Source: Pseudomonas flavescens
Lineage (GTDB): Bacteria > Pseudomonadota > Gammaproteobacteria > Pseudomonadales > Pseudomonadaceae
Assembly (NCBI RefSeq): GCF_013408425.1
Contig: NZ_JACBYV010000001.1
Location: forward strand, 2,232,001-2,296,000
Direction: 5' to 3'
DNA length: 64,000 nt
How positions within the stretch are numbered: position 1 is the first letter of the stretch; each line of letters starts with the position of its first letter. Positions 36,342 to 46,028 of the stretch are shown here, piece after piece. Below the pieces are notes generated by a model. The model had not been told where the DNA came from. It saw only the letters and a program-made list of their open reading frames with translations, and did no database searches. Made by a program: the position numbers and the translations under genes.

Positions 36342-37110
36342 GTCCTTTCCTACTCTCGCGCTGTTCTCTGCCCTGCTGACCTGCGGTACAGCCGTTGCCC
36401 AGACCACGGTCGACGATGACGGATTCAAGCAACCGTTGAGCAGGCTCAAATTCAACCCCGGCCTGGACCAGCGCGAGTTCGAGCGTTCGACATTGTCCGC
36501 GCTGGAAATCTTCGACCCGCTGGAATCGTGGAACCGCCGCGTCTACCACTTCAACTACCGCTTCGACGAGTGGGTGTTCCTGCCGGTGGTCGACGGTTAC
36601 CGCTACATCACACCTGGCTTCGTGCAAAAGGGTGTGACCAATTTCTTCGGCAACCTGGGCGACGTGCCCAACCTGTTCAACAGCGTGGCGCAGCTCAAGG
36701 GGCAGCGCGCACTGAACACCACGGCACGCCTGCTGTTCAACACCACGCTCGGGGTGGCCGGGCTGTGGGACCCAGCCACTCTGATGGGCCTGCCCAAGCA
36801 GCGCGAGGATTTCGGCCAGACCCTGGGTTTCTATGGCACCCCCGCCGGCCCCTACCTGATGCTGCCGATTCTGGGCCCATCCAACCTGCGCGACACGGGT
36901 GGCCTGGCGGTGGACTTCGGCGTCGCACAAGCGGTCAATTACCTCAACATGGCCGAAGTGGCCAGCGACCACCCGGAGGTCACCCTGCTCAGGGGCGTCG
37001 ATCAGCGATCGACCACCAGCTTCCGCTATGGCCAGATCAACTCGCCGTTCGAGTACGAGAAGCTGCGCTTCTTCTACACCGAATCGCGCAAGCTGCAGAT
37101 CGCCGAGTGA
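36334..37110 (+). CDS. mlaA: MlaA/VacJ outer-membrane lipid asymmetry protein
   Basis: 258 residues starting at GTG, with TGGAG eight bases before it inside the upstream gene. Signal peptide ends near AVAQ. MlaA signature: FDPLESWNRRVYHFNYRFDEWVFLPV, GVTNFFGNLGDVPNLFNSV, NTTLGVAGLWDPAT, EDFGQTLGFYGTPAGPYLMLPILGPSNLRD. MlaA removes misplaced phospholipids from the outer leaflet and hands them to MlaC. The usual lipobox is not convincing here (LLTCG, with Thr before Cys), so it may be a soluble or non-acylated form, as in other pseudomonads. The other mla genes are not in the window. Confidence 0.92.
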   Translation: MAKSFPTLALFSALLTCGTAVAQTTVDDDGFKQPLSRLKFNPGLDQREFERSTLSALEIFDPLESWNRRVYHFNYRFDEWVFLPVVDGYRYITPGFVQKGVTNFFGNLGDVPNLFNSVAQLKGQRALNTTARLLFNTTLGVAGLWDPATLMGLPKQREDFGQTLGFYGTPAGPYLMLPILGPSNLRDTGGLAVDFGVAQAVNYLNMAEVASDHPEVTLLRGVDQRSTTSFRYGQINSPFEYEKLRFFYTESRKLQIAE

Positions 37111-37115
37111 CCGAC

Positions 37116-37141
37116 ATGGCGGCGCCCCTTGGCGCCGCCAT
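37116..37141 (+). terminator. Hairpin after mlaA
   Basis: ATGGCGGCGCC pairs perfectly with GGCGCCGCCAT around CCTT, six bases after the mlaA stop. A short TTTT follows 12 bases later rather than directly. Confidence 0.6.
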
Positions 37142-37240
37142 CCGGCATCGATTTTCTCGATGGATAACACGGCCTTTTCCCATCCATCTCCCGAATCGCC
37201 TCGCCTAACATAGGCCTACCGCGTTTCAGGAGGCTCCAGC

Positions 37241-38089
37241 ATGACCCATCTACGCAACGTACTCGCCATTCAGCCGGGGCAACCCGCTTCCGACGGGGCC
37301 GGTGTGCGCCTCAACCGGGTGATCGGCGGTGGCGGCATCGAACGCTTCGACCCCTTTCTGATGCTCGACGAGTTCAGCACCGAGAATGCCGACGACTACA
37401 TCGCCGGCTTCCCGCCGCACCCACACCGCGGTTTCGAGACCATCACCTATATGCTCGAAGGGCGCATGCGCCATGAGGATCATCTGGGCAATGTCGGGCT
37501 GCTGCAGGGCGGCGACGTGCAGTGGATGACCGCAGCGCGCGGCATCATCCACAGCGAAATGCCGGAGCAGGAACAGGGTGCCATGCGTGGCTTCCAGATA
37601 TGGCTCAACCTCCCCGCCGAGAGCAAGATGGCCAACCCGGACTATCGCGATATCGAGGCCGCGCAGATCCCTCGCGTGCGCCTCGGCAACGGCGCCGAAG
37701 TGGTGGTCATCGCCGGCCGCTTCGCCGAAGGCGAGATGGTGCAGAGCGGTGCGGTGCAGCGCCCGCACACCGCCCCCTACCTGCTCGACCTGCATTTGCC
37801 GGCGTGCAGCACCTTGAGCCCCACCCTGCCCGACGGGCATCGCGTTCTGCTCTACGTGTACCAGGGAGAAGCGCATGTTCAACACAGCCATGCAGTGAAA
37901 GCCGGCAGGCTGGTACGCCTGGATGACCAGGGTAGCGTACACCTGAGCAGCGAAACCGGCGCTCGCGTCCTGCTGCTCGCCGGCAAGCCCTTGAACGAAC
38001 CCATCGTGCAGTACGGGCCGTTCGTGATGAACAGTCGGGAAGAAATCGAACAGGCGATGCGCGACTTCCGTGACGGCACCTTTGCCTGA
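37241..38089 (+). CDS. Pirin family protein
   Basis: 282 residues. Double-cupin pirin. The N-terminal cupin carries the metal ligands: FPPHPHRGFETITYMLEG (two His), MRHEDHLGN (His) and GIIHSEMP (His/Glu). The C-terminal cupin starts near LLDLHLPACSTL. Bacterial pirins can act as quercetinases or redox sensors; the role here is not evident. AGGAGG precedes the ATG. A single gene followed by a repeat block. Confidence 0.92.
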   Translation: MTHLRNVLAIQPGQPASDGAGVRLNRVIGGGGIERFDPFLMLDEFSTENADDYIAGFPPHPHRGFETITYMLEGRMRHEDHLGNVGLLQGGDVQWMTAARGIIHSEMPEQEQGAMRGFQIWLNLPAESKMANPDYRDIEAAQIPRVRLGNGAEVVVIAGRFAEGEMVQSGAVQRPHTAPYLLDLHLPACSTLSPTLPDGHRVLLYVYQGEAHVQHSHAVKAGRLVRLDDQGSVHLSSETGARVLLLAGKPLNEPIVQYGPFVMNSREEIEQAMRDFRDGTFA

Positions 38090-38095
38090 AGCGGG

Positions 38096-38545
38096 CGTCG
38101 CTATTGGTGGGCTAAAGCCCCACCCTACGGTTCATGCCCCTGAGAAGTAGGGTGGGCTTCAGCCCACCGCAAATGACGCCCACAGCCCCGAAGCTGCGAA
38201 CCGCATGCTGTGAACCGTCAGCCACCATCGGCGTTGAATGGCTTTGGTGGGCTTCAGCCCACCACCAATGACGCCCACAGCCCCGAAGCTGCGAACCACA
38301 TGCTCTGAACAGTCAGCCACCATCGGCGTTGAATGGCTTCGGTGGGCTAAAGCCCCACCCTACGGTTCATGTCCCTGGGAGGTAGGATGGGCTTCAGCCC
38401 ACCACCAATGACGCCCATAGCCCGAAGCTGCGAACCGCATGCTCTGAACAGTCAGCCACCATCGGCGTTGAATGGCTTCGGTGGGCTAAAGCCCCACCCT
38501 ACGGTTCATGCCCCAGGGAAGTAGGGTGGGCTTCAGCCCACCAGT
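38096..38545. repeat. Complex repeat block with GGTGGGCT/AGCCCACC arms
   Basis: Palindromic arms of the type GGTGGGCTAAAGCCCCACCC and GGGTGGGCTTCAGCCCACC recur, joined by a spacer AATGACGCCCACAGCCCCGA..GAATGGCTT seen three times (the marker GAATGGCTT lies at 38236, 38331 and 38470). Units differ in length (95 and 139 bases) because one carries an additional arm pair. The block fills the gap between pirin and the DTW gene; no gene is supported in it. Confidence 0.85.
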
Positions 38546-38561
38546 ACCTCCTCAAGGCCAA

Positions 38562-39161
38562 TCAACGCAGGTGATTGCGCCTGAACGTCTCCTCGCCCAT
38601 CGCCGCGATCTGCCCTTCGATCAGGGCGTCGAAGGGTTTCAACAGCGCCTGATAATCAGCTGGCGCCTCCAGCACGTTCAATGCTGCGACGATCGCCTCG
38701 AGGGTCGACAGCGATCCTTGCATCGGTGCCTTGCGCAGGCGATAGCGTGAGGGCGGTGCATCCGACAGGGTCACCCGCGGCAGCGCTGCCAACGCAGGAT
38801 TGAGATGCAGCAGCTTGCGTGCCTTGCGCCAGGTGCCATCGGGCACTACCAGCCGCAATGGTCTGCCATCCGGTTCATCGACCAGGCTGTCCAGCGGCTG
38901 CGCATCGTCCCCCGGAAATAGCAAACAGGTGCGATGGTCAGGGTGCGCCAACCACAACGACAGATCCTCGAACACCTCGCCAACCCGCAGCCTTGCATTG
39001 CGCAGGCCGAGCACGGCCAGATTGGCGGTGTTCAGGGCGTGATCGACCTCATCGGGATGCTGCAGCACGAGTATTTCGGTACGGCTGGGCAGATCGGGGA
39101 TCAACGCGCACAGGCAATGGCTTTCGGGACGTTTGCAGCGGGAACAACGGGGGCGTGACAT
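38562..39161 (-). CDS. DTW domain tRNA-uridine aminocarboxypropyltransferase
   Basis: 199 residues from the ATG at 39161 with GGAGA upstream. The N-terminal four-cysteine zinc site RPRCSRCKRPESHCLC is clear. The DTW motif lies in LVVPDGTWRKARKLL, followed by SRYRLRKAP. Members such as E. coli TapT make acp3U47 in tRNAs using S-adenosylmethionine. The length and motif order fit this group. Unrelated to the aer neighbour. Confidence 0.85.
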   Translation of the reverse strand: MSRPRCSRCKRPESHCLCALIPDLPSRTEILVLQHPDEVDHALNTANLAVLGLRNARLRVGEVFEDLSLWLAHPDHRTCLLFPGDDAQPLDSLVDEPDGRPLRLVVPDGTWRKARKLLHLNPALAALPRVTLSDAPPSRYRLRKAPMQGSLSTLEAIVAALNVLEAPADYQALLKPFDALIEGQIAAMGEETFRRNHLR

Positions 39162-39224
39162 GGGCAGGTCTCCTCGGCCGCGCAGTGTGCCATAGCACAC
39201 TTGCACAGCCGAGGAGCGGTTGTA

Positions 39225-40790
39225 TCAGCGGTTGAATCGCTCGGCCAGGCTATGCAGGTAGTCGGCCATGGTTTCCAGTTCCCTGCCGATGGCGGCGCCC
39301 TGGTGAGCCTGCTCGGCGCCTTGCTCGGAAAGCTGAGCGATGCGGGTGATCTGCCGGCTGATGTCCTCGGCCACCTGACCCTGCTCTTCGGAAGCGGCGG
39401 CGATCTGCTGGCTCATGCCGGTGATGCGGCTGACCGATTCACTGATGCCATCCAGCGCGAGACGCACCGCCTCGACGCTCTGCACGCTCTCCCGGGAGAT
39501 CTCCTCGCCTCGCCCGGCCGTGACCACCGCGCGCTCGGCGCCGGCACGCAGCGAAGCGATGATCTGGTGAATCTGCTGGGTCGACTCGCGCGTACGCGAG
39601 GCCAGGGAGCGCACCTCATCGGCAACCACGGCGAACCCACGCCCCTGCTCGCCCGCGCGCGCCGCCTCGATGGCGGCGTTGAGCGCGAGCAGGTTGGTCT
39701 GCTCGGCGATCGAGGTGATCACGTCGGCGACACTGCCGATGGACTGGGTGGAGTTGGCCAGGTCGTTCACCGCCTGGCCGATGTCGGCGACCGCCTTGGC
39801 CATGTGCTGCATGGACTCCAGGCTGCCCCCGGCCAGTTGCCGACCTTCCTTGGCCAGGCGATCGGCCTCTTCGGCGGCATGACTGGTGCTCTGCACGTTC
39901 TGGGTGACTTCCTGAATGGTCGCGGCCATCTGGTTGATCGCCGTGGCCGACTGATCGGTCTCGCTGCGCTGCAGGTCGAGCATCTCGGCGCCCGCTCGAG
40001 AAAAACCGGCGGACTGGGCGGCCTGCTTCTTGACGTTGACGCCGGCGTCTTCGAGACGGGTCAGCGCCGTCTGCAGCCTCGCCTCTTCGCTGATCATGGC
40101 CATGTCCAGCAATGCCTGAGCGCCGCGGCTCTCGCTGTAGGTCAGCGCCACCAGACTGCTGGTGAAAGCCTTGGGATGATCGGCCAGGGTCCGGCGAATC
40201 AACGAGCGCTTGCTGTACAGCTGATAGGAACCCAGGGCGGCCATCACCACCACGATGAGCGCCGCCAGCCAGAACCCGGCAAGCACCGACTGAGCAGCGA
40301 GGATCACCAGTGTGGCGAGAATCAGCGGCCAGGAGCGAATCAGGTCATAGGTCAGGTATTCGATCTTCGGCACCGGGGGCTTGCCGGCTCGCAACCTGGC
40401 GTACAGCGCCTCGGCGCGGCGCTTCTGGTCTTCACTGGGCAGCGAGCGCACCGATTCATAACCCGACACCTGGCCGTTCTGGTAGATCGGCGTGACGTAG
40501 GCACTGACCCAGTAGTAATCGCCATTCTTCGAGCGGTTCTTGACGATCCCCATCCAGGGTTTGCCCTGCTTGATGGTGTCCCACATGTGGCCGAATACCG
40601 CTGGCGGCATGTCCGGGTGGCGCACCAGGTTGTGAGGCTGGCCGATCAGTTCCTCACGAGTGAAGCCGCTGATGGCAACGAATGCGTCGTTGCAGTAAGT
40701 GATCTTGCTGTTCAGATCGGTGGTGGAGATCAACCGCTCATGCGCAGGAAAAGTCCTTTCGCGCTGAGTCACCGGCAGATTCTGACGCAT
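39225..40790 (-). CDS. aer: PAS-containing chemoreceptor, Aer type
   Basis: 521 residues. N-terminal PAS domain (about 20-120; [52 protein letters not shown]) as in FAD-binding Aer. Two close membrane helices follow ([36 protein letters not shown], about 165-200), and then a cytoplasmic methyl-accepting domain with the hairpin tip [32 protein letters not shown] (two adjacent blocks). No periplasmic ligand domain. It should sense redox or oxygen and signal through CheW/CheA. Confidence 0.92.
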   Translation of the reverse strand: MRQNLPVTQRERTFPAHERLISTTDLNSKITYCNDAFVAISGFTREELIGQPHNLVRHPDMPPAVFGHMWDTIKQGKPWMGIVKNRSKNGDYYWVSAYVTPIYQNGQVSGYESVRSLPSEDQKRRAEALYARLRAGKPPVPKIEYLTYDLIRSWPLILATLVILAAQSVLAGFWLAALIVVVMAALGSYQLYSKRSLIRRTLADHPKAFTSSLVALTYSESRGAQALLDMAMISEEARLQTALTRLEDAGVNVKKQAAQSAGFSRAGAEMLDLQRSETDQSATAINQMAATIQEVTQNVQSTSHAAEEADRLAKEGRQLAGGSLESMQHMAKAVADIGQAVNDLANSTQSIGSVADVITSIAEQTNLLALNAAIEAARAGEQGRGFAVVADEVRSLASRTRESTQQIHQIIASLRAGAERAVVTAGRGEEISRESVQSVEAVRLALDGISESVSRITGMSQQIAAASEEQGQVAEDISRQITRIAQLSEQGAEQAHQGAAIGRELETMADYLHSLAERFNR

Positions 40791-41163
40791 GCTTGCAATC
40801 CTTTAGTTCGTGAAGGGTACATCCCTGCCACTCCACTATGTCTAGCACAGCAAAGCTGCCGCGCCAGCACAGGTAGGCGTTTGGTTTTAAACAACTAAGC
40901 ACGAGCGAAATGGCACGTTGGAGTCGTCGTACTTGGCTCCCTGCCACGCCTGTTTCCTGCTTACCCGATCGGGCTTTCCATAATGTCGGCAAGCGCGGCG
41001 GTGACTTGAGAGCCTTGCCGCCTTCACCGGGTCACAAATGACCGCAGCCGGTGGTCCGCCACGAACTTTACCTATTCCTGACAGAACCTTACCTCGCTCT
41101 TACCCAACGCCGATGGCCGCCTCCCTATAGTGGCGACATCCACATTCGTTGCGTGCCATCACC
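40791..41163. other. Intergenic region between aer and macA
   Basis: 373 bases between two divergent genes. The right end holds a likely regulated promoter for macA (see 41067-41131). The part near aer shows no sigma-28 or sigma-54 element I could recognise, and no gene. Confidence 0.6.
41067..41131 (+). promoter_or_regulatory. Candidate response-regulator sites and -10 box for macA
   Basis: Direct repeats TTTACC (41067), CTTACC (41088) and CTTACC (41099) are spaced 21 and 11 bases. An 11-base step is what OmpR/PhoB-type regulators use for tandem half-sites. TATAGT at 41126-41131 could be the -10 box, with no good -35, as expected for an activated promoter. The macA ATG follows 32 bases later. 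Confidence 0.4.
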
Positions 41164-42357
41164 ATGCCAAGACCCAAGCTGCTGCTCCTGATTCCCGCCA
41201 TAGCCGCCTTGACCCTGGGCGGCTATGCACTCCACGGCTGGCTGCAGCCTGCACCGGGCAACGGCCTGCTGACGGCCGAGGTGCGCCAGGCAGACATCGA
41301 GCAGACGGTCATCGCCACCGGCACGCTGGAAGCCTTCAAACAGGTCAGTGTCGGCGCCCAGGTGTCCGGCCAGGTCACCAGCCTGCACGTCGACTTCGGT
41401 GATCTGGTCAAGCAGGGCGACCCCATCGCCGAGATCGATTCCCTGACACAGCAGAACGACCTGGCCAATGCCAAGGCCGCACTGGCCAATGTGAAGGCGC
41501 AGCGCGCGGTGCAGGCCGCGACCTTGAAGAAGGCGCAACTCGCCTTCAACCGCCAGAAGTCGATGCTCGCCCAGAACGCCAGCTCGCGGGAGAGCTACGA
41601 GACCGCCGAGGCCGACCTGAATACCGCCAAGGCCCAGGTCGCCGCGCTGGATGCGCAGATTCAGCAGGCGCAGATTCAGGTGTCCACCGCCGAAGTCGAC
41701 CTCGGCTATACCAAGATCGTCGCGCCCATCGATGGCACCGTGGTTGGCGTGGTGGTCAAGGAAGGCCAGACGGTCAACTCGGCGCAGTCGGCGCCGACCA
41801 TCGTCAAGGTCGCCCAGCTCGACAAGATGACCGTGCGCGCAGAAATTTCCGAGGCCGATGTGGTCAATCTGCAGCCTGGCCTGCCGGTGTACTTCACCAT
41901 TCTCGGCGAGCCCGGCAAGCGCTATGAAGCGACGCTGCGCATGATCGAGCCGGCACCGGACTCGATCAACACCAGCGACAGCACCTCGAGCAGTTCATCG
42001 TCGACCACCTCCACCGATACGGCGGTGTATTACATCGCCGTGTTCGACGTGCCCAACCCGGACGGCAAGCTGCGCATTTCCATGACCACCGAAGTGAACA
42101 TCGTCCTCGACAGCGTCAAGGGCGCGGCAAGCGTTCCGGTGTCGGCGCTGGGCAGCGCCAACCGTGACGGTAGCTACACCGTGCAGGTGATGGGCAAGGA
42201 TGGAAAGGTCGAGGCACGACAGATCCGCACCGGCCTGGAAGACTCGATCAATGCCCAGGTGCTGGAAGGTCTGGAGACCGGCGACAAGGTGGTGCTCGGC
42301 GATGCCGCGGCCGGCTCCAGCACCACCCTGCGCATGCGCGGGCCGATGAGGCTTTGA
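41164..42357 (+). CDS. macA: MacA-like periplasmic adaptor of a MacB-type exporter
   Basis: 397 residues from the ATG at 41164. N-terminal membrane anchor (about 5-22). Then the first lipoyl half ([32 protein letters not shown]), an alpha-helical hairpin (92-175), the second lipoyl half ([25 protein letters not shown]) and beta-barrel/membrane-proximal domains. A Ser/Thr run at 268-286 interrupts the beta-barrel domain. The adaptor joins MacB to an outer-membrane channel. Similar to PvdR of pyoverdine export and to lipopeptide exporters; the cargo is unknown. The stop overlaps nearly with macB. Confidence 0.88.
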   Translation: MPRPKLLLLIPAIAALTLGGYALHGWLQPAPGNGLLTAEVRQADIEQTVIATGTLEAFKQVSVGAQVSGQVTSLHVDFGDLVKQGDPIAEIDSLTQQNDLANAKAALANVKAQRAVQAATLKKAQLAFNRQKSMLAQNASSRESYETAEADLNTAKAQVAALDAQIQQAQIQVSTAEVDLGYTKIVAPIDGTVVGVVVKEGQTVNSAQSAPTIVKVAQLDKMTVRAEISEADVVNLQPGLPVYFTILGEPGKRYEATLRMIEPAPDSINTSDSTSSSSSSTTSTDTAVYYIAVFDVPNPDGKLRISMTTEVNIVLDSVKGAASVPVSALGSANRDGSYTVQVMGKDGKVEARQIRTGLEDSINAQVLEGLETGDKVVLGDAAAGSSTTLRMRGPMRL

Positions 42358-42358
42358 T

Positions 42359-44305
42359 ATGGCACTCCTAGAACTGAGCGGCCTGCGCCGCGAATTCCCT
42401 GCCGGGGAACAGACCATCGCCGTGCTCAAGGATGTCGACCTGAGCATCGAACAAGGCGAGATGGTGGCGATCATCGGCACCTCCGGTTCCGGCAAGTCGA
42501 CGCTGATGAACATCCTCGGCTGCCTGGACAGAGCCAGCGCCGGCACCTACCGCATCGCCGGCCGGGAAACCGGCAAGCTGTCACCGGACGAACTGGCCGA
42601 ACTTCGCCGCGAATACTTCGGTTTCATCTTCCAGCGCTACCATCTGCTTGGCGATCTGGACGCCGTGGGTAACGTCGAAGTACCGGCCATCTACGCCGGC
42701 AAGGACGCCGCCAGCCGCCGCGAGCGCGCCGAAGCGCTGTTGCAGCGGCTCGGCCTCGGTGAGCGCCTGAGCCACAGGCCGAACCAGCTTTCCGGCGGCC
42801 AGCAGCAACGCGTCTCCATTGCCCGGGCGCTGATGAATGGCGGCCAGGTGATTCTCGCCGACGAACCCACTGGCGCACTGGACAGCCACAGCGGCGAGGA
42901 AATGCTCAAGCTGCTGCGCGAGCTGCATGCCGCCGGGCACACGGTGATCATCGTCACCCACGACATGAAGGTCGCAGAAATCGCCGACCGCATCATCGAG
43001 ATCAGCGACGGCTGCATCATCGCCGACCGCCGCCTGCGCACCGTCGAGGACGATGTGCGCGCCATGCCTGAACCCGCGCCGGCACGGGCCGCCAATGCCG
43101 TGAAGGCCGGCTTCGGCCAGTTTCGCGAAGCCCTGCGCATGGCCCTGCTGGCGATGCTGTCGCACAAGCTGCGAACCTTTCTGACCATGCTCGGCATCAT
43201 CATCGGCATCGCCTCGGTGGTCTCGGTGGTGGCGCTCGGTCAGGGTTCGCAGCAGAAGATCATGGAAAACATCAGTGCGATCGGCACCAACACCATCGAC
43301 ATCTATCCCGGCAGCGGTTTTGGTGATCGCCGCTCCGGGCGCATCCAGACACTCGTGCCGGCCGATGCCGACGCCCTGGCCGGCCAGGCTTTCGTCGACA
43401 GCGTCACGCCGTCGGTTTCCAGCTCCGGCACCCTGCGCTATCGCGAGCAGGCGCTGAGCGTATCCACCAGCGGCGTGGGCGAGCAGTTCTTCCGCGCCAA
43501 GGGCTACACCTTCGCCCAGGGCCGCGCGTTCGATGCCAAGGCGGTACGCGAATCGGCGCAGAGCGCGGTCATCGATGACAACACCTACAAGAAGCTATTC
43601 GCCGGCAAGCAGGCACTCGGTCAGGTGATTCTGCTGGGCAACGTTCCTGTACGCGTGGTCGGCGTGCTCGACCCCATTCAGAGCAACTTCGGCGGCAGCG
43701 ATTCGCTGCGCGTCTATCTGCCCTACACCGCAGTGATGAACCGCATGCTCGGCCAGTCGTACCTGGAAAGCATCACCGTGCGGGTCGACGACAGTGTCTC
43801 GAGCGATGCCGCCGAGCAAGGCATCATCCGCCTGCTCACCCGCCGTCACGGGGTCCAGGACTTCTTCGTGATGAACACCGACACCATCCGCCAGACCATC
43901 GAGAAGACCAGCCAGACAATGACCCTGCTGATCTCGGCCATCGCCCTGATCTCCCTGCTGGTCGGCGGCATCGGGGTGATGAACATCATGCTGGTGTCGG
44001 TCACCGAGCGTACCCGTGAAATCGGCGTGCGCATGGCCGTGGGTGCCCGGCAGAACGACATCCTTCGCCAGTTCCTGATCGAGGCGGTGCTGGTGTGCCT
44101 GATCGGTGGCGCACTGGGGGTGATATCGGCGCTGGCCTTCGGTGCGCTGTTCAGCCGTTTCACCAGTGAATTCAGCCTGGTGTTTTCCAGCGGCTCGATC
44201 ATCGCTGCGTTTCTCTGTTCCACGGTCATCGGCCTGGTGTTCGGTTTTCTGCCAGCCCGCAATGCCGCCCGCCTCGACCCCGTCGACGCTTTGTCTCGCG
44301 AGTAG
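42359..44305 (+). CDS. macB: MacB-like ABC transporter ATPase-permease
   Basis: 648 residues. The N-terminal ATPase has Walker [10 protein letters not shown], signature LSGGQQQRV, Walker [13 protein letters not shown] and the switch His in VTHDMKVAE. One membrane helix follows (about 270-293), a large periplasmic domain (295-520), and three C-terminal helices ([44 protein letters not shown] and [20 protein letters not shown]). MacB acts by mechanotransmission to push periplasmic cargo out. The gene starts one base after the macA stop. Confidence 0.92.
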   Translation: MALLELSGLRREFPAGEQTIAVLKDVDLSIEQGEMVAIIGTSGSGKSTLMNILGCLDRASAGTYRIAGRETGKLSPDELAELRREYFGFIFQRYHLLGDLDAVGNVEVPAIYAGKDAASRRERAEALLQRLGLGERLSHRPNQLSGGQQQRVSIARALMNGGQVILADEPTGALDSHSGEEMLKLLRELHAAGHTVIIVTHDMKVAEIADRIIEISDGCIIADRRLRTVEDDVRAMPEPAPARAANAVKAGFGQFREALRMALLAMLSHKLRTFLTMLGIIIGIASVVSVVALGQGSQQKIMENISAIGTNTIDIYPGSGFGDRRSGRIQTLVPADADALAGQAFVDSVTPSVSSSGTLRYREQALSVSTSGVGEQFFRAKGYTFAQGRAFDAKAVRESAQSAVIDDNTYKKLFAGKQALGQVILLGNVPVRVVGVLDPIQSNFGGSDSLRVYLPYTAVMNRMLGQSYLESITVRVDDSVSSDAAEQGIIRLLTRRHGVQDFFVMNTDTIRQTIEKTSQTMTLLISAIALISLLVGGIGVMNIMLVSVTERTREIGVRMAVGARQNDILRQFLIEAVLVCLIGGALGVISALAFGALFSRFTSEFSLVFSSGSIIAAFLCSTVIGLVFGFLPARNAARLDPVDALSRE

Positions 44306-44311
44306 CCGATC

Positions 44312-45720
44312 ATGCACAGTCACTACCTGAAACCTCTGTCACTGCTCGTCGCCCTTGCTCTGGGCGGCTGCAGCTCGCTGCTCTCCACACCTTACGAGCG
44401 CCCGGCGCTGAACGTACCCGCCAGCTGGCAGCAGCCTGGCCAACAGCAGGCCAGCAGCGGCCAGGCCTGGTGGACAGCCTTCAATGATGCGGAGTTGGAT
44501 CGACTGATCGATGCGGCGCTGGCCCGCAACAACGATATCGGCACCGCATTGCTGAACGTACGCCGCGCACGATTGCAGGCTGGGCTGACCCGCGATGGGC
44601 AGTTTCCCCAGCTCAGCAGCGGGCTGAGTGCCGACCGTACGCGTGCCTTGCGCGGGGAAGGCAGCACCGCTCACAGCTATTCGCTGACCGGCTCGGTGAG
44701 CTGGGAGGCCGACCTGTGGAACCGTCTGGGCAGCGCTACCGATGCAGCCGAGCTCGAAGCGCTGGCGACCGAGCAGGATTACGCCGCTACCCGCCTGTCA
44801 CTGGCGGGTACGGTGGCGACCTTGTATTGGCAGATCGGCTATCTCAACGAACGCTTGGCGGCCAGCGCCGCGAGCATCGAGTACGCACGGCAACCCTGCA
44901 GTTGGTTCAGGTGCAATACGATGCCGGCCAGGCTTCGGCGCTGGAGCTCGCCGAGGCGCGGCAGAGCCTGGAAACCCAGTTGGCCAGTGACGTGGACCTG
45001 CGCCAGCAACGCGTCGAGCAGCGCAACGCCCTGGCCGTGCTGTTCGATGGGGCCAGCCCGGTGAGCCTGATTGAACTGCAGAGCCTGCAAGGCAGCGTAT
45101 TACCGGCCGTGGCCGCCGATCTACCGGCCAGCCTGCTGGCTCGTCGCCCGGATCTGCGCGCTGCTGAACTGCGCCTGCGCAGTAGCCTGAAATCCGTGGA
45201 TGCCACCCGCGCCAGCTATTACCCGGATCTGAGCCTGACCGGCACCTTAGGCTACTCCAGTTCGGCACTGGGCAATCTGCTGCAGAATCCGGTCGGCGCC
45301 GTGGGCGCCAGCCTGGCCATGCCGTTCCTGCAGTGGAATCAGATGAAACTCGATTTCGCGGTGTCGAAAACCGACTATGAGCTGGCGGTGACGGACTTCC
45401 GGCAGAGCTTGTATCAGGCATTGGTCGACGTGGAGAACGGGCTGGCGGGGCGACGCCACTACGCCGAGCAGGAAGCGATGCGCAGTCGCGCACTGGACGC
45501 AGCCCGCGAGGCCGAGCGTATCTATCGAATTCGTTACGAATCAGGGGCTGTGAATCTGCAATCCTGGCTGAGCGCACAGGACACCCGCCGCACGGCACAA
45601 ATTACCTTGGCGGAGAATCGTCTGAACCAGCTGATAAATGCAGTCACGCTGTATCAATCCCTGGGCGGGGATACAGATGTGAACATCGAAGCGCCGCTGG
45701 CGGCGCTTCCAGATCAATGA
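44312..45720 (+). pseudogene. Outer-membrane efflux lipoprotein (NodT type), frameshifted
   Basis: Encodes a TolC/OprM-type lipoprotein of about 469 residues in two frames. The first frame (from the ATG at 44312) has a lipobox ending at Cys20 (ALALGGC) and is good to IEYARQ at about 44890. Matching sequence continues in the next frame as TLQLVQVQYDAGQASALELAEARQSLE and runs to TGA at 45720. A single missing base near 44891-44892 explains it: restoring one would give E-Y-A-R-x-T-L-Q. The first frame otherwise stops at 45064. Either a true inactivating mutation or a sequencing error; both halves are otherwise well preserved. Confidence 0.85.
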
Positions 45721-45731
45721 CGCAGCGCTAC

Positions 45732-45857
45732 TCAGCGGCGGCGCTGACGCTCGGCAGCCAGGCGGCGCTGCTCTTCACTGCGGATTGGGATCGGCTGCAT
45801 GCGCGGGGCAAACAGGGCATTGAGCTGTGCGGCAAGTTTTTCGAACCAGGCTTTCAT
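45732..45857 (-). CDS. 41-residue basic peptide, unknown function
   Basis: Too small for most searches, but well supported: ATG at 45857 with GAGGAT eight bases upstream. The product has an amphipathic start (MKAWFEKLAAQLNALFAP) and a charged tail with many Arg (PIRSEEQRRLAAERQRRR). From memory it resembles the short Pseudomonas family around PA1414, which is induced at low oxygen, but the match cannot be checked here. It lies between the efflux pseudogene and a TonB receptor and faces the former. Confidence 0.6.
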   Translation of the reverse strand: MKAWFEKLAAQLNALFAPRMQPIPIRSEEQRRLAAERQRRR

Positions 45858-46028
45858 AAGAGATATCCTCGACTGCACGCGGCTATGGTGGCCGCTTGAC
45901 TTGAGAGTAGCCGAAACCATCGCACTAGGGGAGATGTAACAAGCCTCCAACCGTTGCAAGGCGCTACCGACCGTCGCTTTGCGCCTGCTGACAATCGGGG
46001 GCCGATGCAACAGCCCCCTCCGGTTTCA

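Noticed and set aside
39184..39201. AGTGTGC/GCACACT hairpin between aer and the DTW gene
   Set aside because: Stem of seven bases without T-run; too weak to call a terminator.
44885..44895. Programmed ribosomal frameshift in the efflux lipoprotein gene
   Set aside because: No slippery heptamer or downstream structure at the junction; family members do not use one.
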